DNA of 64,000 bases. Source: Butyricicoccus pullicaecorum DSM 23266. GTDB lineage: Bacteria > Bacillota > Clostridia > Oscillospirales > Butyricicoccaceae. A program made the position numbers and the translations under genes. The notes under the pieces were generated by a model that worked only from the letters and a program-made list of their open reading frames with translations, had not been told where the DNA came from and made no database searches. The DNA is taken from NCBI RefSeq assembly GCF_900167005.1, contig NZ_FUXW01000002.1:310001-374000 (forward strand), read 5' to 3'. Below are positions 8,618 to 18,437 of the stretch, in pieces; within the stretch, counting starts at the first letter, position 1, and every line of letters starts with the position of its first letter.

Positions 8618-9963
8618 GTCAATCTCCTCAGTTTTGCAATAAAGAAGCCGTCCGTATCATGAATAGACGGTAATAATGTAATCATGCCGTTTTCTGATGT
8701 ACCAAAGACAGGGTGCTCGATGGGGACGGCTTCAAATTCTGGATGCTGCTGCAAAAATTCCTGTACAACAGCTTGGTTTTCGCGTTCCAGAATGGTGCAA
8801 GTGGAATAAACCAGCGTACCACCCGGCTTGACATAATTTGCGCAGTTTTCCAAAATCTTTTTCTGGATTTCCGGAAGATTTTGAATCTCATCGGCATCCT
8901 TATAGCGAATTTCTGGCTTTTTCCGAATGATTCCCATGCCCGAGCACGGAACGTCACACAAAACAGAATCTGCCTTCCCTACCCATTCGGCACGCGGCTG
9001 TGCAGCATCCTGTAAGGTGGGCTGAACAATGGACAACCCCAGACGCTGGGCACCAGCCTGGATTTTTTCCAGTTTATGTTCGTAGATATCGCAGGAAATC
9101 ACCGTTCCCTGATTGTGCATGCGTTCTGCGATGTAAAAAGTCTTGCCGCCGGGAGCTGCACAGCAGTCCAGAACCAATGTATCGGGCTGCGGGTCAAGCA
9201 GCTCGACACAAACCGCGCTGGCGGTATCCTGAATGGTCACAACACCTTCGGTAAAAAGCGGATGGGATGCAATATCACCGCTTTCCGCAAGGATCATAGA
9301 TGCAGCTTTGGGATGCGGATGGACGGTAAATCCATCTTCGATCAGACGTTTCAGCACGGTATCCCGATCACTGCGTAAGAGATTTACACGGATAGACACC
9401 GGAGCGGTCGCGTTGTTTGCCGCTAAAATGGCTGCGGTCGGTTTTTGACCATACTGTGCAGTCAGTAAACGCACCAGCCATTCGGGATGGCTGTAATGCA
9501 GACTGTAAAAGCTTTCCTTGTCCGGACAGTTCAGACGCGGCAGCTGATTGTCTGCCGCAGCCTGCGCGACAGCACGCAGCACACCATTGGCAAAACCGAC
9601 GGTGCGCTCGTTTGCGTGCGCGTAATTGCGGATGAGCGTGACGGTCTCAGCCACTGCGGCATGCGCTGGGATGCGATCGGTCAGAGCAAGCTGATAAATA
9701 CCGAGCTGCAGACAGATGTGCACCCGAGGTGCAATCTTAGATAAACGTACCTTGGAAAATTGCCGCAGATACCAGTCGCATAGCAGACGGTTTTGGATGA
9801 TGCCGTAAGCGAGGCGGGTAGCCAGTGCACGATCACGCGGCGCAAGATCGGCACGATCTAAGTAGTGGTGCAGTGCACCATCTGACCATGCGCCCTCCTC
9901 TTCCATGGAGAACAGTGTAAATGCCGCGACTTCTCGAGCGGTATGGGGTCTTTTTTTAATCAT
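8614..9963 (-). CDS. rsmB: 16S rRNA cytosine-967 C5-methyltransferase RsmB
   Basis: About 449 residues. The N-terminal 130 residues form the NusB-like RNA-binding domain, followed by the SAM methyltransferase domain with DCCAAPGGKT (SAM binding), CDVPCSGMG and the catalytic-cysteine region YSTCTI. I chose ATG 9963 (spacing 8 from GGAGG) over the adjacent GTG at 9966. It overlaps the zinc-protease gene by a few bases upstream and rlmN downstream. Confidence 0.95.
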   Translation of the reverse strand: MIKKRPHTAREVAAFTLFSMEEEGAWSDGALHHYLDRADLAPRDRALATRLAYGIIQNRLLCDWYLRQFSKVRLSKIAPRVHICLQLGIYQLALTDRIPAHAAVAETVTLIRNYAHANERTVGFANGVLRAVAQAAADNQLPRLNCPDKESFYSLHYSHPEWLVRLLTAQYGQKPTAAILAANNATAPVSIRVNLLRSDRDTVLKRLIEDGFTVHPHPKAASMILAESGDIASHPLFTEGVVTIQDTASAVCVELLDPQPDTLVLDCCAAPGGKTFYIAERMHNQGTVISCDIYEHKLEKIQAGAQRLGLSIVQPTLQDAAQPRAEWVGKADSVLCDVPCSGMGIIRKKPEIRYKDADEIQNLPEIQKKILENCANYVKPGGTLVYSTCTILERENQAVVQEFLQQHPEFEAVPIEHPVFGTSENGMITLLPSIHDTDGFFIAKLRRLT

Positions 9964-10657
9964 CACGGCGGCCTCCGAACAGAATGATCAAACGCAGCAG
10001 CTGCGCAAGAGATACGGCGAGCGCTGCGACATAGGTCAGTGCAGCGGCGGTCAGCGTCTTGCGTGCCATGGGATATTCGTCGTCATACAAAATACCTGCA
10101 TCCTGAATGGCAGCCAGCGCACGGCGGGATGCGTTGATCTCGACCGGCAGCGTGATCAGTTGGAAGAGCGTGGACAGACCAAACAGTGCAATGCCGAAGA
10201 TTGCAAGATTCTGCGAGTTCAAAATGATACCCAGAAGCAACAGCGGCAGGGACAGTGCGGAGCCTGCGCGGGTCAGCGGAATGATCGCAGCGCGGACGCG
10301 GATGGGAGAATAGCCCTTTGCGTACTGGACTGCGTGTCCGGCCTCGTGGCAGGCAACACCAATCGATGCAACCGAGGTAGAGTGATAAACGCTGTTGGAC
10401 AGACGAATCACATTTGCACCCGGCTCATAGTGGTCGGTCAGCTTGCCGGGAATCTCCTCAATGCGCACATTGGTGATGCCATTGCGGCGCAGAACAATGC
10501 TGGCAGCCTGTGCACCGGTGATTCCACGGCGAGAATACACCGCAGAATACTTGGTAAACGTCGAGTTTACGTTATGCTGTGCCCAGAGCGCTAAAATAAT
10601 GCAGGGTACGACGAGAACAAGATAGGTCCAATCAAAGCCGTAGTAATATCCAAACAT
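9956..10657 (-). CDS. Neutral zinc metallopeptidase, YugP family
   Basis: A 233-residue membrane protein with an HExxH-type zinc motif (HEAGHAVQYA, near residue 103) flanked by an N-terminal helix (TYLVLVVPCIILALWA) and two or three C-terminal helices (LPLLLLGIILN, FGIALFGLSTLF, ALTYVAALAVSLAQLLRLIILF). This is the layout of the YugP/DUF2268-like neutral zinc metallopeptidase family (Pfam Zn_peptidase_2). The physiological substrate is unknown. It starts at ATG 10657 behind GGAGG. It lies between fmt and rsmB, as in many Clostridia. Confidence 0.88.
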   Translation of the reverse strand: MFGYYYGFDWTYLVLVVPCIILALWAQHNVNSTFTKYSAVYSRRGITGAQAASIVLRRNGITNVRIEEIPGKLTDHYEPGANVIRLSNSVYHSTSVASIGVACHEAGHAVQYAKGYSPIRVRAAIIPLTRAGSALSLPLLLLGIILNSQNLAIFGIALFGLSTLFQLITLPVEINASRRALAAIQDAGILYDDEYPMARKTLTAAALTYVAALAVSLAQLLRLIILFGGRRDD

Positions 10658-10683
10658 TTGAGAACCTCCGTGAAAGGATCGTG

Positions 10684-11613
10684 TCAGGTACCGAACTGGG
10701 TACCGACGGGAATTGCGTGGCCGCGCAGATAGTCGCAGGCAGACATACGCTTGCCGCCAACCATCTGGAGCTCTGTAATGCGCATCGCACCGTCGCCGCA
10801 GGCGATGAGCAGACCGTGTTTTGCATCGGACTCAAGTACGGTGCCCGGTGTACCGGAGCCAGACTCCGGAAGCGCAGCATACACTTTGACGCGTGCGCCA
10901 TCTAACGTAGTCAGCGCGATCGGCCAGGGATTCAGTCCGCGAATGAGACAGTCGATTTCATGTGCGGACTTGCTCCAGTCAATCACAGCCATTTCTTTAT
11001 CGAGCATGGATGCGTAGCATGCCTGGGCTTCATCCTGCGGAATGCCGGACATATCCTGTACTTCCAGCTGTGCGACAGTTTTTTCGAGCAGCGCAGCACC
11101 CATGATTGCCAGGCGGTCGAAAAGTTCGCCGGCGGTCTCCTGTGCGCCAATTTCGGTTCGTTCCACAAGCAGAATGTTGCCGGTATCCAGTCCTTCTGCC
11201 ATTTTCATCGTGGTCACACCGGCCTCGCGGTCGCCAGCGATGACAGACCACTGAATCGGTGCAGCACCGCGCCAGCGCGGCAGCAGTGAACCGTGTACAT
11301 TAACACAGCCCAAACGCGGGAAATCCAGTACATACTTGGGCAAAATCTTGCCATAGGCTACAACGATGATGAGATCGGGCTGGGTTTCGCTGAGTAGGTC
11401 AGCAATCGCGTCGTTTTTGAGCGTTGTCGGCTGGTGTACCGGAATATTATGTGCAAGCGCAAGGGTTTTAACCGGCGGAGGGGTCAAGATCTGCTTGCGT
11501 CCCTGCGGTTTGTCCGGCTGGGTCAGGACACCAACGACCTCGTGCGGGCTGTCGATCAGCATTTGCAGCGACGGCACCGCGAAGTCAGGTGTACCCATGA
11601 ACAAAATTCTCAT
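10684..11613 (-). CDS. fmt: Methionyl-tRNA formyltransferase
   Basis: Fmt formylates initiator Met-tRNA with 10-formyltetrahydrofolate. The protein begins MRILFMGTPDFAVPSL and has the folate-site stretch HGSLLPRWRGAAPIQW and the C-terminal OB-like tRNA-binding domain; 309 residues is normal. The ATG at 11613 overlaps the def stop (ATGA, 4 bp), which fixes the start against a longer reading frame. def-fmt coupling is the classic arrangement for adding and later removing the formyl group. Confidence 0.97.
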   Translation of the reverse strand: MRILFMGTPDFAVPSLQMLIDSPHEVVGVLTQPDKPQGRKQILTPPPVKTLALAHNIPVHQPTTLKNDAIADLLSETQPDLIIVVAYGKILPKYVLDFPRLGCVNVHGSLLPRWRGAAPIQWSVIAGDREAGVTTMKMAEGLDTGNILLVERTEIGAQETAGELFDRLAIMGAALLEKTVAQLEVQDMSGIPQDEAQACYASMLDKEMAVIDWSKSAHEIDCLIRGLNPWPIALTTLDGARVKVYAALPESGSGTPGTVLESDAKHGLLIACGDGAMRITELQMVGGKRMSACDYLRGHAIPVGTQFGT

Positions 11614-12083
11614 TCCTGCTCCACCTCGACGTACTCGGTGACCTTTTCGGTGAACAGATGGCCGTCCAGGTGCTCGGTCTCGTGGCAGAAGCACTGCGCA
11701 ACGATGCCCTCGCCTTCACGCTCAAACCAGTTGCCGTTGCGATCCTGCGCACGAATCTTTGCCCAGGTCGGACGCATGACATAGCCGTACTTGCCGGGAA
11801 CGGACAGACAGCCTTCAATAGTCTGCTCCAGTTCGTTCATCTCAATGACCTCGGGGTTAATGAGTTCGATGACCTCTTCCGGATCCTTGTTGACATCGAG
11901 CAGTACGACAACGCGGCGCAGAATGCCAATCTGCGGTGCGGCCAGACCAACACCGCCGGACTCAAGCAGGGTCTCGGTCATGTCATCGAGCAGCGTGTGC
12001 AGATGATCGTTGAATTCGGTAACCGGACGGCATTTCTTTTTCAGCGTTTCGTCGCCGACCGTTAAAATGGTTCTCAGTGCCAT
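11610..12083 (-). CDS. def: Peptide deformylase
   Basis: Removes the formyl group from nascent proteins. All three family motifs are visible in 157 residues: GGVGLAAPQIG, EGCLSVPG (metal cysteine) and CHETEHLDG, where HETEH is the HExxH metal site; the third motif has T-E where I-D is common. ATG 12083 follows GGAGATAATATCATT. It sits between priA and fmt. Confidence 0.96.
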   Translation of the reverse strand: MALRTILTVGDETLKKKCRPVTEFNDHLHTLLDDMTETLLESGGVGLAAPQIGILRRVVVLLDVNKDPEEVIELINPEVIEMNELEQTIEGCLSVPGKYGYVMRPTWAKIRAQDRNGNWFEREGEGIVAQCFCHETEHLDGHLFTEKVTEYVEVEQE

Positions 12084-12097
12084 AATGATATTATCTC

Positions 12098-14542
12098 CTA
12101 TAATGTATCGGGGTTCAGGTCTGCAAAGAGCGATACCCCACGGTTTTTGTTGTCTTTTGAAAATTCGATCAGTACACCGGAAATCAGCTGTCTGCGTCTC
12201 TTGTTGTCCGGGCATCGCAGGATGAGGTGATAGCGATAGCGCCCCATGACGCGCACAACCGAGGCTGGTGACGGTCCAAGCACGGGATAATGAAAATCGG
12301 AAAATTGGCCTTCCATTAGGCTCAGGATGCGCTGTTTCAGACGCAACAGCGCAGCCAGCACATCGCTTTCGTTTTCACCTGTGCCGGTCAGCATGAGCAT
12401 CTGCTCTACCGGTGGCATCAATAGTGCCTGACGGCTTTCAATCTCATCGGCATAGAACTGTTCATAATCCTGCCGTGCGGCGCATAACAGTACCGGGTGA
12501 TCGGGATTGTATGTCTGAATGATTGCACGTCCCTGTTTGCCGCGCCGTCCGGCACGACCGACCACCTGCGTGATCAGCGAGAAGGTACGTTCTTTGGCGC
12601 GATAATCCTGTGCAAACAGTGATTGGTCGGCATCCAGTACACCGACCAGAGTCACATGGTCAAAATCCAAGCCCTTGGCGACCATCTGTGTACCAAGCAA
12701 GATATCAGCGCGGCCTTTGGCAAAGATTTCGAGCAAATGGTGGTGAGACCCCTTTTTGCTGGTTGTATCAGCATCCATTCGGAGCACACGCGCCTTGGGA
12801 AGAATGGCGTGCAGTTCTTCTTCCACCTTTTGCGTACCCGGACATTCGGTAAACAGATGCGGCGAATAACAGACCGGACAGAGTCCGCTGATTTCGATAG
12901 ATGCACCACAGAAATGACACATGGCACGTCCACTGACCGAGTGATAGGTCAGCGTCGTGGAACATGACGGACATTCGGGAACCCAGCCGCACATACTGCA
13001 TCCGATGACCCGGCTATTGCCGCGGCGGTTGAGAAACAGAATGGACTGTTCGCCGCGTTCCAGATTTTCCTGCAATGCTTCATACAGTGTCTGACCGATC
13101 GTATACGTCCACCCTGCCCGGGACTCTCCGCGAATATCGGCGATCGTTACTTGGGGCAGTGCAGCGCCTTGATAACGCTCACGCAGTGTGAACATGGGAT
13201 ATCTCCCCTGCTGTGCACCGTAATAGCTTTCGATGGACGGTGTGGCAGAACCCAGTACGAGGACAGCGTTTTCCTGCTGTACACGGCGCTTTGCCACATC
13301 ACGGGCGTGGTAGCGCGGAGACTGTTCAGATTTGTACGCACTGTCCTGCTCTTCGTCCAGCACGATCAGGCCGAGGTCACGCACAGGCGCAAAGACCGCC
13401 GAACGTGTTCCGATTACGACCCGGGCACGGCCGGAACGAATTTTTTTCCAGCTGTCGTATCGCTCACCGGCTGACAGCGCGGAGTGCAGAACAGAAACAG
13501 TATCTCCAAATCGACCGACAAACAGTCGGATAAATTGCGGAGTTAGACCGATCTCGGGTACTAACATGATCGCCGAGCGGCCTTGTGAGAGGACATTGTC
13601 GATGAGCTTGAGGTAGATTTGTGTTTTACCACTGCCCGTTACGCCAAACAGAAGCGCGGCCTCGGGTTTTCCAGAGTCCAACAACTGTCGAATGCCTTGA
13701 TAGGCCTGTTCCTGTTCATTGCTGAGCACAGGCGCAGGAATCTGCTCGATCATGGAGTAATCGGGAACGCGCAAAGTCTCGATGGAACTCTGTTCCAGAA
13801 TGCCCTTGCGTACCATACCCCGCAGAGCAGATTCCGAAATGCCGGTCATATACAGCACTTCTTTTTGGCTCATAGAACAGCCGTCCGAAAGCAGTGACAC
13901 GACGTCCATCTGCGCAGGGGTTCGTGCGCGGGAGGCTTTTTGCATGGCCTCTGCGGGATCAATCGCGAGCGATAGAATCCGTTCGGTTTTGTCCAAAGTT
14001 TTCTGTTTGATATTGCTGTGATAGACCAGATATCCTTCGGCTTCTAGCTGGCTGAGCATGACACCGGTACAGCGGCCGTTGGTAAACCGACGGATTTCCT
14101 CGACCGTACGTTCGGGCACATCCTCGGAAAACAAGTCCATAATTTCCTGTAAGGGCTGTGACAGTGAGAGTATGGGCTGCTGCACAAGCGTATAGGTTTC
14201 CTTGCGCTGAAACCACAGACCGCTGGGCAGCATCAGCCTCAGACAATCAAAAAAGGTACAGTACAGATGCTCACGCAGCCAGATACCCAGCTTGATTTGT
14301 GTGGCATCTAAAACGGGTTCCTCGTCGAGCACTTCGGTCACGGGTTTGAGCCGCTGTGCAGAATATGCTTCGGGACGCAGAACGAGAACCATGCCCTCTA
14401 CTTTTTTGTTGCCGCGACCAAAGGGAACCAACACCCGGCAGCCAACTTTGACTGCTGGGATGAGCGGTTCCGGAATGGAATAATCGTATAGTTTGTCGAT
14501 GGCATAGGTTGCAGCGCTGACTGCAACACCACAAACGGGCAT
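12098..14542 (-). CDS. priA: Primosomal protein N' (replication-restart helicase PriA)
   Basis: PriA recognises stalled forks and reloads the replisome. The 814-residue protein has an N-terminal DNA-binding domain, the helicase P-loop VTGSGKTQIY, the DEEQ box (LDEEQDSAYK), and paired cysteines between the helicase lobes (CSMCGWVPECPSC, CHFCG, CPVC) that bind two zinc ions. ATG 14542 is preferred over TTG 14548 because the AAAGG site at the end of coaBC lies 10 bases before the ATG but only 4 before the TTG. Confidence 0.96.
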   Translation of the reverse strand: MPVCGVAVSAATYAIDKLYDYSIPEPLIPAVKVGCRVLVPFGRGNKKVEGMVLVLRPEAYSAQRLKPVTEVLDEEPVLDATQIKLGIWLREHLYCTFFDCLRLMLPSGLWFQRKETYTLVQQPILSLSQPLQEIMDLFSEDVPERTVEEIRRFTNGRCTGVMLSQLEAEGYLVYHSNIKQKTLDKTERILSLAIDPAEAMQKASRARTPAQMDVVSLLSDGCSMSQKEVLYMTGISESALRGMVRKGILEQSSIETLRVPDYSMIEQIPAPVLSNEQEQAYQGIRQLLDSGKPEAALLFGVTGSGKTQIYLKLIDNVLSQGRSAIMLVPEIGLTPQFIRLFVGRFGDTVSVLHSALSAGERYDSWKKIRSGRARVVIGTRSAVFAPVRDLGLIVLDEEQDSAYKSEQSPRYHARDVAKRRVQQENAVLVLGSATPSIESYYGAQQGRYPMFTLRERYQGAALPQVTIADIRGESRAGWTYTIGQTLYEALQENLERGEQSILFLNRRGNSRVIGCSMCGWVPECPSCSTTLTYHSVSGRAMCHFCGASIEISGLCPVCYSPHLFTECPGTQKVEEELHAILPKARVLRMDADTTSKKGSHHHLLEIFAKGRADILLGTQMVAKGLDFDHVTLVGVLDADQSLFAQDYRAKERTFSLITQVVGRAGRRGKQGRAIIQTYNPDHPVLLCAARQDYEQFYADEIESRQALLMPPVEQMLMLTGTGENESDVLAALLRLKQRILSLMEGQFSDFHYPVLGPSPASVVRVMGRYRYHLILRCPDNKRRRQLISGVLIEFSKDNKNRGVSLFADLNPDTL

Positions 14543-14548
14543 GATCAA

Positions 14549-15760
14549 TCAGCCTTTCTTGCGGTGCAGAGCCAGCATGCGATCGAGCACGATGTCGGCG
14601 AGAGAATCCTTCTGCATCAGGCTGAGCGGTTCGCTGGAACCGTCACGATACAGCAAGGTTGCGACATTGGTGTCGTGTGCGAAGCCGGCGCCTGCGGTTT
14701 TGAGATTGTTGGCGACCAGCATATCACAGTTTTTCCCTTCCAGCTTTGCACGCGAGTTCTCGATCAAATCACGAGTTTCCATCGAGAAGCCGCATACAGT
14801 CTGGTTATCTCGCTTCTGCATGCCGATTTCCTTGAGAATATCGGGGTTTTTGACAAGTGCGACCGACATTTCGTCTGCTTTCTTTTTCAGTTTGTCATCG
14901 GCCTGAGTCTCCGGACGATAATCGCCGACAGCGGCAGCTTTGATGACCCAATCTTGATGGGGCAGCTGCTCCATCACTGCGTCGTGCATTTCCATTGCGG
15001 AGGTGATCGGGATAACCGAGACATTTGCCGGTGCATCAAGCGCAACCGGACCGGATACCAGAGTTACCTTTGCACCGCGCATTTGCGCGCGCTGCGCAAT
15101 TGCATAGCCCATTTTTCCGGTCGAGTGATTGCTGATGAAGCGAACAGGATCCATTGCTTCGCGGGTCGGGCCAGCTGTTACCAGAACCGACAGGCCTTCC
15201 AGGTCGTGCGGCGTTGCAGCAGCTTCGATTGCATGGGCAATGTCAGCCGGATCGGCAAGCTTACCCTTCCCGGTATCACCGCAGGCAAGACGACCGCTTG
15301 CAGGCTCGACAAAGGACACACCGCGTGCCTTGAGCAGCGCAATGTTCTGCTGTACGATGGGATTTTCGTACATATTGGTATTCATTGCCGGAGCAATGAC
15401 CATGGGTGCCTTGGTGGCCATAAGGGTTGTAGATACCATGTCATCCGCAATACCATGAGCCGCCTTACCGATGATGTTTGCAGTCGCGGGAGCGATGACA
15501 AATACATCAGCGCGCTTGGCAAGAGAAATATGTTCGACCTCCCAGGTAAAGGTACGGTCGAACATATCGGTCACAACGCGGTGCTCAGACAGCACCTCAA
15601 GCGTCAGCGGGGTGATAAAGTGGGTGGCAGATTCGGTCATGATGATATAGACCTGCGCGCCCAGCTTGCGCAGACGGGAGGTCAGATCAGCTGCCTTGTA
15701 GGCTGCGATTCCGCCGGTAATGCAAAGGACAACATTCTTTCCCTGTAACGAGCTGCTCAT
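14549..15760 (-). CDS. coaBC: Bifunctional phosphopantothenoylcysteine synthetase/decarboxylase
   Basis: Carries out two consecutive steps of coenzyme A synthesis. The N-terminal flavoprotein decarboxylase (about residues 1-180) has GGIAAYK, APAMNTNMYENP and the active-site cysteine in ASGRLACGD; the C-terminal synthetase has TAGPTREAMDPVRFISN and a nucleotide-binding lysine region near KLKKK. Length 403 is typical. Its ATG directly follows the rpoZ stop codon. Confidence 0.97.
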   Translation of the reverse strand: MSSSLQGKNVVLCITGGIAAYKAADLTSRLRKLGAQVYIIMTESATHFITPLTLEVLSEHRVVTDMFDRTFTWEVEHISLAKRADVFVIAPATANIIGKAAHGIADDMVSTTLMATKAPMVIAPAMNTNMYENPIVQQNIALLKARGVSFVEPASGRLACGDTGKGKLADPADIAHAIEAAATPHDLEGLSVLVTAGPTREAMDPVRFISNHSTGKMGYAIAQRAQMRGAKVTLVSGPVALDAPANVSVIPITSAMEMHDAVMEQLPHQDWVIKAAAVGDYRPETQADDKLKKKADEMSVALVKNPDILKEIGMQKRDNQTVCGFSMETRDLIENSRAKLEGKNCDMLVANNLKTAGAGFAHDTNVATLLYRDGSSEPLSLMQKDSLADIVLDRMLALHRKKG

Positions 15761-16105
15761 TTAGGCATCCTCGTCGGTATCATCATCCAGGGTGTCCTCG
15801 TCTGCGGTGTCATCCTCGACATGATCTTCATGGACATCTGCATCTTCGTGGTCATCCAGATCCAGCATGCCGGGCAGCAGATCGGAAGTCAGTCGATACT
15901 CGGGCTCAACCTTGGGGCCGGGGCAATAAACGATGGTGCCGGCAGCGATCTCGTCGAGTGCCAGCTTGACTGCCTTATCCGGCAGCTGCTCATCCTTCTC
16001 CTCTGCTTCCTGTGCGATGTCGCGGGCACGCTGTGCGGCCAGATTTACCAAAAGATAGCGATTGCCTACCTTGTTCATCAGTTCCTTCATAGACGGTTTT
16101 AACAT
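15761..16105 (-). CDS. rpoZ: RNA polymerase omega subunit
   Basis: Omega stabilises the beta-prime subunit. Residues 1-60 contain the conserved omega core (PSMKELMNKVGNRYLLVNLAAQRAR). The remaining part is unusual: after about residue 80 the chain becomes strongly acidic with several histidines (DLDDHEDADVHEDHVEDD and onward to the end), which makes it 114 residues instead of the usual 65-75. It starts at ATG 16105 behind GAGGT and is followed without a gap by coaBC. Confidence 0.92.
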   Translation of the reverse strand: MLKPSMKELMNKVGNRYLLVNLAAQRARDIAQEAEEKDEQLPDKAVKLALDEIAAGTIVYCPGPKVEPEYRLTSDLLPGMLDLDDHEDADVHEDHVEDDTADEDTLDDDTDEDA

Positions 16106-16152
16106 AGCTCTTTACCTCTTTTATGCTTAGAATTTTGGATTAACAATAGAAA

Positions 16153-16725
16153 TTAGCGTACAACGCGGCAGCGCTCGGCGCGCAGAATTGCCCGCAGATC
16201 GGCGATTGCCTCGCCCAGATCATCGTTTACGATGACGTAATCAAACTGAGACTGATGGGACAGCTCCGTTTCCGCCTGTGCAAGACGGGCTGCGACCTTT
16301 TCCGAACTTTCGGTGCCGCGGCCGTGCAGACGGTTGGACAGTTCCTCCATCGAAGGCGGTGCAACAAAGACCATAATGGCATCCGGACGCTTTTTGTGAA
16401 TCTGCATGGCACCCTGTACTTCGATTTCCAGAATGACATCATAGCCCTCTGCAAGCTGGTCATTGACCGGCTGTTCGGGAGTTCCGTAATAATTTCCAAC
16501 ATAGCAGGCATGCTCTAAAAACGCATCGTGTTCGATTTTGTTTTCAAATTCTGCCTGAGACATAAACCAATAATGTACACCGTTGACCTCACCCTCACGC
16601 GGCTGGCGTGTGGTTGCCGAGACCGATAGACGCAGCTGCGGCTCGCAAGCCAAAACCTGGCTGAGAATGGTGCCCTTTCCGGTTCCAGACGGGCCGGTGA
16701 ATACAAACAATTTACCTGGATTCAT
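16153..16725 (-). CDS. gmk: Guanylate kinase
   Basis: Phosphorylates GMP to GDP. The 190-residue protein has the P-loop [10 protein letters not shown] and the GMP-binding signature around [20 protein letters not shown] chose the second in-frame ATG (16725) because AGGGGG lies 6 bases upstream of it, whereas the first ATG (16731) has no spacing. The start overlaps the 3' end of remA by 14 bp. Confidence 0.96.
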   Translation of the reverse strand: MNPGKLFVFTGPSGTGKGTILSQVLACEPQLRLSVSATTRQPREGEVNGVHYWFMSQAEFENKIEHDAFLEHACYVGNYYGTPEQPVNDQLAEGYDVILEIEVQGAMQIHKKRPDAIMVFVAPPSMEELSNRLHGRGTESSEKVAARLAQAETELSHQSQFDYVIVNDDLGEAIADLRAILRAERCRVVR

Positions 16726-16984
16726 TTTCATCCCCCTCATCATCATCTTCTCGTGTATCGACGCGGCCGGCAATGGTTTCCGGTTGGATTGCAGACAAGA
16801 TAACGTGATCACTGTCAGTGATCAGAACGGCGCGGGTGCGTCGGCCGTAGGTGGCATCGATGACGATACCTCGGTCGCGCGCTTCCTGCACAATACGTTT
16901 GATCGGTGCGGAATCCGGACTAACAATGGCCACAAGCCGGTTGGCAGAGACCATGTTGCCGAATCCTATGTTAATCAGTTTCAC
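16712..16984 (-). CDS. remA: RemA-like regulator (DUF370)
   Basis: In B. subtilis RemA is a DNA-binding activator of biofilm matrix genes; DUF370 proteins are small and widespread in Firmicutes, most often next to gmk, as here. The 90 residues include the conserved [20 protein letters not shown] start and the [19 protein letters not shown] core. The C-terminal tail is acidic ([13 protein letters not shown]). It uses a GTG start (16984) just after GGGGGAG. DNA-binding role in this organism is inferred. Confidence 0.9.
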   Translation of the reverse strand: MKLINIGFGNMVSANRLVAIVSPDSAPIKRIVQEARDRGIVIDATYGRRTRAVLITDSDHVILSAIQPETIAGRVDTREDDDEGDENESR

Positions 16985-17025
16985 TGCACTCCCCCATTTC
17001 TGTACCGCGGTGTGATTTCGGAAGA

Positions 17026-17901
17026 TTATTCAATGTTCTGAATCTGCTCTCGGATTTTCTCGATTTCCGACTTGAGCTCAACGACGAGCTTGGACAAAGT
17101 CACGTCGTTTGCCTTGGAACCGATTGTATTGGACTCACGGTTCATTTCCTGAACCAGGAAATCCAGCTTACGGCCGATGGGCTTGTCGTCGCACAGCATC
17201 TGCTCAAGCTGGCTGAGATGGCTGCGCAGGCGTACGGTTTCCTCATCGATTGCCGTGCGATCGGCAAAGACCGCAGCTTCGGTCAGGATGCGCTGCGCAT
17301 CGATCGTGGTATCGGACAGAAGCTCCTGCATGCGCTTTTCCAGCTTTTCGCGATATTCAACCGTGCGCTGGGGTGCACGTGCCTCAACCTGCTCAAGCAG
17401 GCCGATGATCGTCTGCTTACGGAAACGAACGTCATCTGCAAGCTTTTCACCTTCACGGCCACGCATGCCTTCGAATTCATCAGCTGCCAGATGGAATACA
17501 GACACAACGTCCTGCGTGAGTTTTTCCGTATCAGGCTCAGCCTGTTCTTCGGTCAGAACCTCGGGCATTTTTGCCAGCGTCAGCAGCGAGACATCATTTG
17601 CAAGTCCGGTTGCCTCGCTCAGCGAACGCAGCGCAGTCAGATAGTGCTGTGCGAGCGGGATGTTTACCTTGACGACAACATCATCGGTGGAATTGCCGAT
17701 GATCTGTACAAAGATATCCACCTTGCCGCGTGCGATGCGTTCACCGGCTGCTTTCTTGAGCGCTTCTTCCAAAAAATTATAAGCGCGGGGGCACTTGACG
17801 TTTACATCGAGGTAGCGATGATTGACCGCGCGAACCTCTACCGAGATTTCGCGTCCATCAATGGCCATACGGGCACGGCCGTAGCCGGTCATACTTTTCA
17901 T
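17026..17901 (-). CDS. yicC: YicC family endoribonuclease-like protein
   Basis: A 291-residue protein with the N-terminal YicC signature ([21 protein letters not shown]) and the C-terminal DUF1732 segment ([23 protein letters not shown]). E. coli YicC and B. subtilis YloC act as RNA-degrading enzymes. It is followed by remA and gmk, the standard yicC-remA-gmk order, and sits 14 bp after the small membrane-protein gene. Confidence 0.93.
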   Translation of the reverse strand: MKSMTGYGRARMAIDGREISVEVRAVNHRYLDVNVKCPRAYNFLEEALKKAAGERIARGKVDIFVQIIGNSTDDVVVKVNIPLAQHYLTALRSLSEATGLANDVSLLTLAKMPEVLTEEQAEPDTEKLTQDVVSVFHLAADEFEGMRGREGEKLADDVRFRKQTIIGLLEQVEARAPQRTVEYREKLEKRMQELLSDTTIDAQRILTEAAVFADRTAIDEETVRLRSHLSQLEQMLCDDKPIGRKLDFLVQEMNRESNTIGSKANDVTLSKLVVELKSEIEKIREQIQNIE

Positions 17902-17915
17902 GATTCAATACACCC

Positions 17916-18437
17916 TTACTTGAAAGAATTATTTTGCAGTCGCTGTGCCAGGCCGCGCAGTCCGGGAAAAATGCGGGACAGACACAGGTCATAGTAAATC
18001 AGAATGAGATTTCCTGCGATAAAGACAATCAATGCGGTGAAATCCGATTGAATTGGGAAATTTGGCAGAAAACCGGTGCGGATGCACCAGAGTACAATCA
18101 GCACCCAAATATTTCCAAAGATCAGCTTGCACACCCAGCGCAGCACACGGCTGGGAATACGTTCAAACAGGAATCGCAGAACGGTATAGAGCCCGAACAG
18201 TCCTGCATACAAGACCGCAATTACCTTGTCCGGCAGGAGAAACAGAGAAAGTACCGAAGTTGCCGCATAGACTAGATATCCGGTTTTCTTCTGTCCGGTG
18301 AGGAAAAACAGTTCAGGGATAAAGCCGATCAACATACAAGCGGCCCAGCTGGCGATCGAGAGAAAGGTTGCAATGTATAGAAGCGCAACCGATACACCGG
18401 TCATCATGCCGCCGCGTGCAATTTGATTTGCGTGCAT
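17916..18437 (-). CDS. Small polytopic membrane protein, function unknown
   Basis: I do not recognise a family. The 173-residue protein has about five hydrophobic segments: MMTGVSVALLYIATFL, ACMLIGFIPELFFL, LVYAATSVLSLFLL, IWVLIVLWCI and FTALIVFIAGNLILIYY. A basic patch (LFERIPSRVLRWVCKL) lies between helices. The ATG at 18437 shares bases with the stop codon of the J-domain gene (TGATG), implying translational coupling. Because it follows DUF5685 and the J-domain gene with almost no spacing, it may act with them. Confidence 0.8.
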   Translation of the reverse strand: MHANQIARGGMMTGVSVALLYIATFLSIASWAACMLIGFIPELFFLTGQKKTGYLVYAATSVLSLFLLPDKVIAVLYAGLFGLYTVLRFLFERIPSRVLRWVCKLIFGNIWVLIVLWCIRTGFLPNFPIQSDFTALIVFIAGNLILIYYDLCLSRIFPGLRGLAQRLQNNSFK

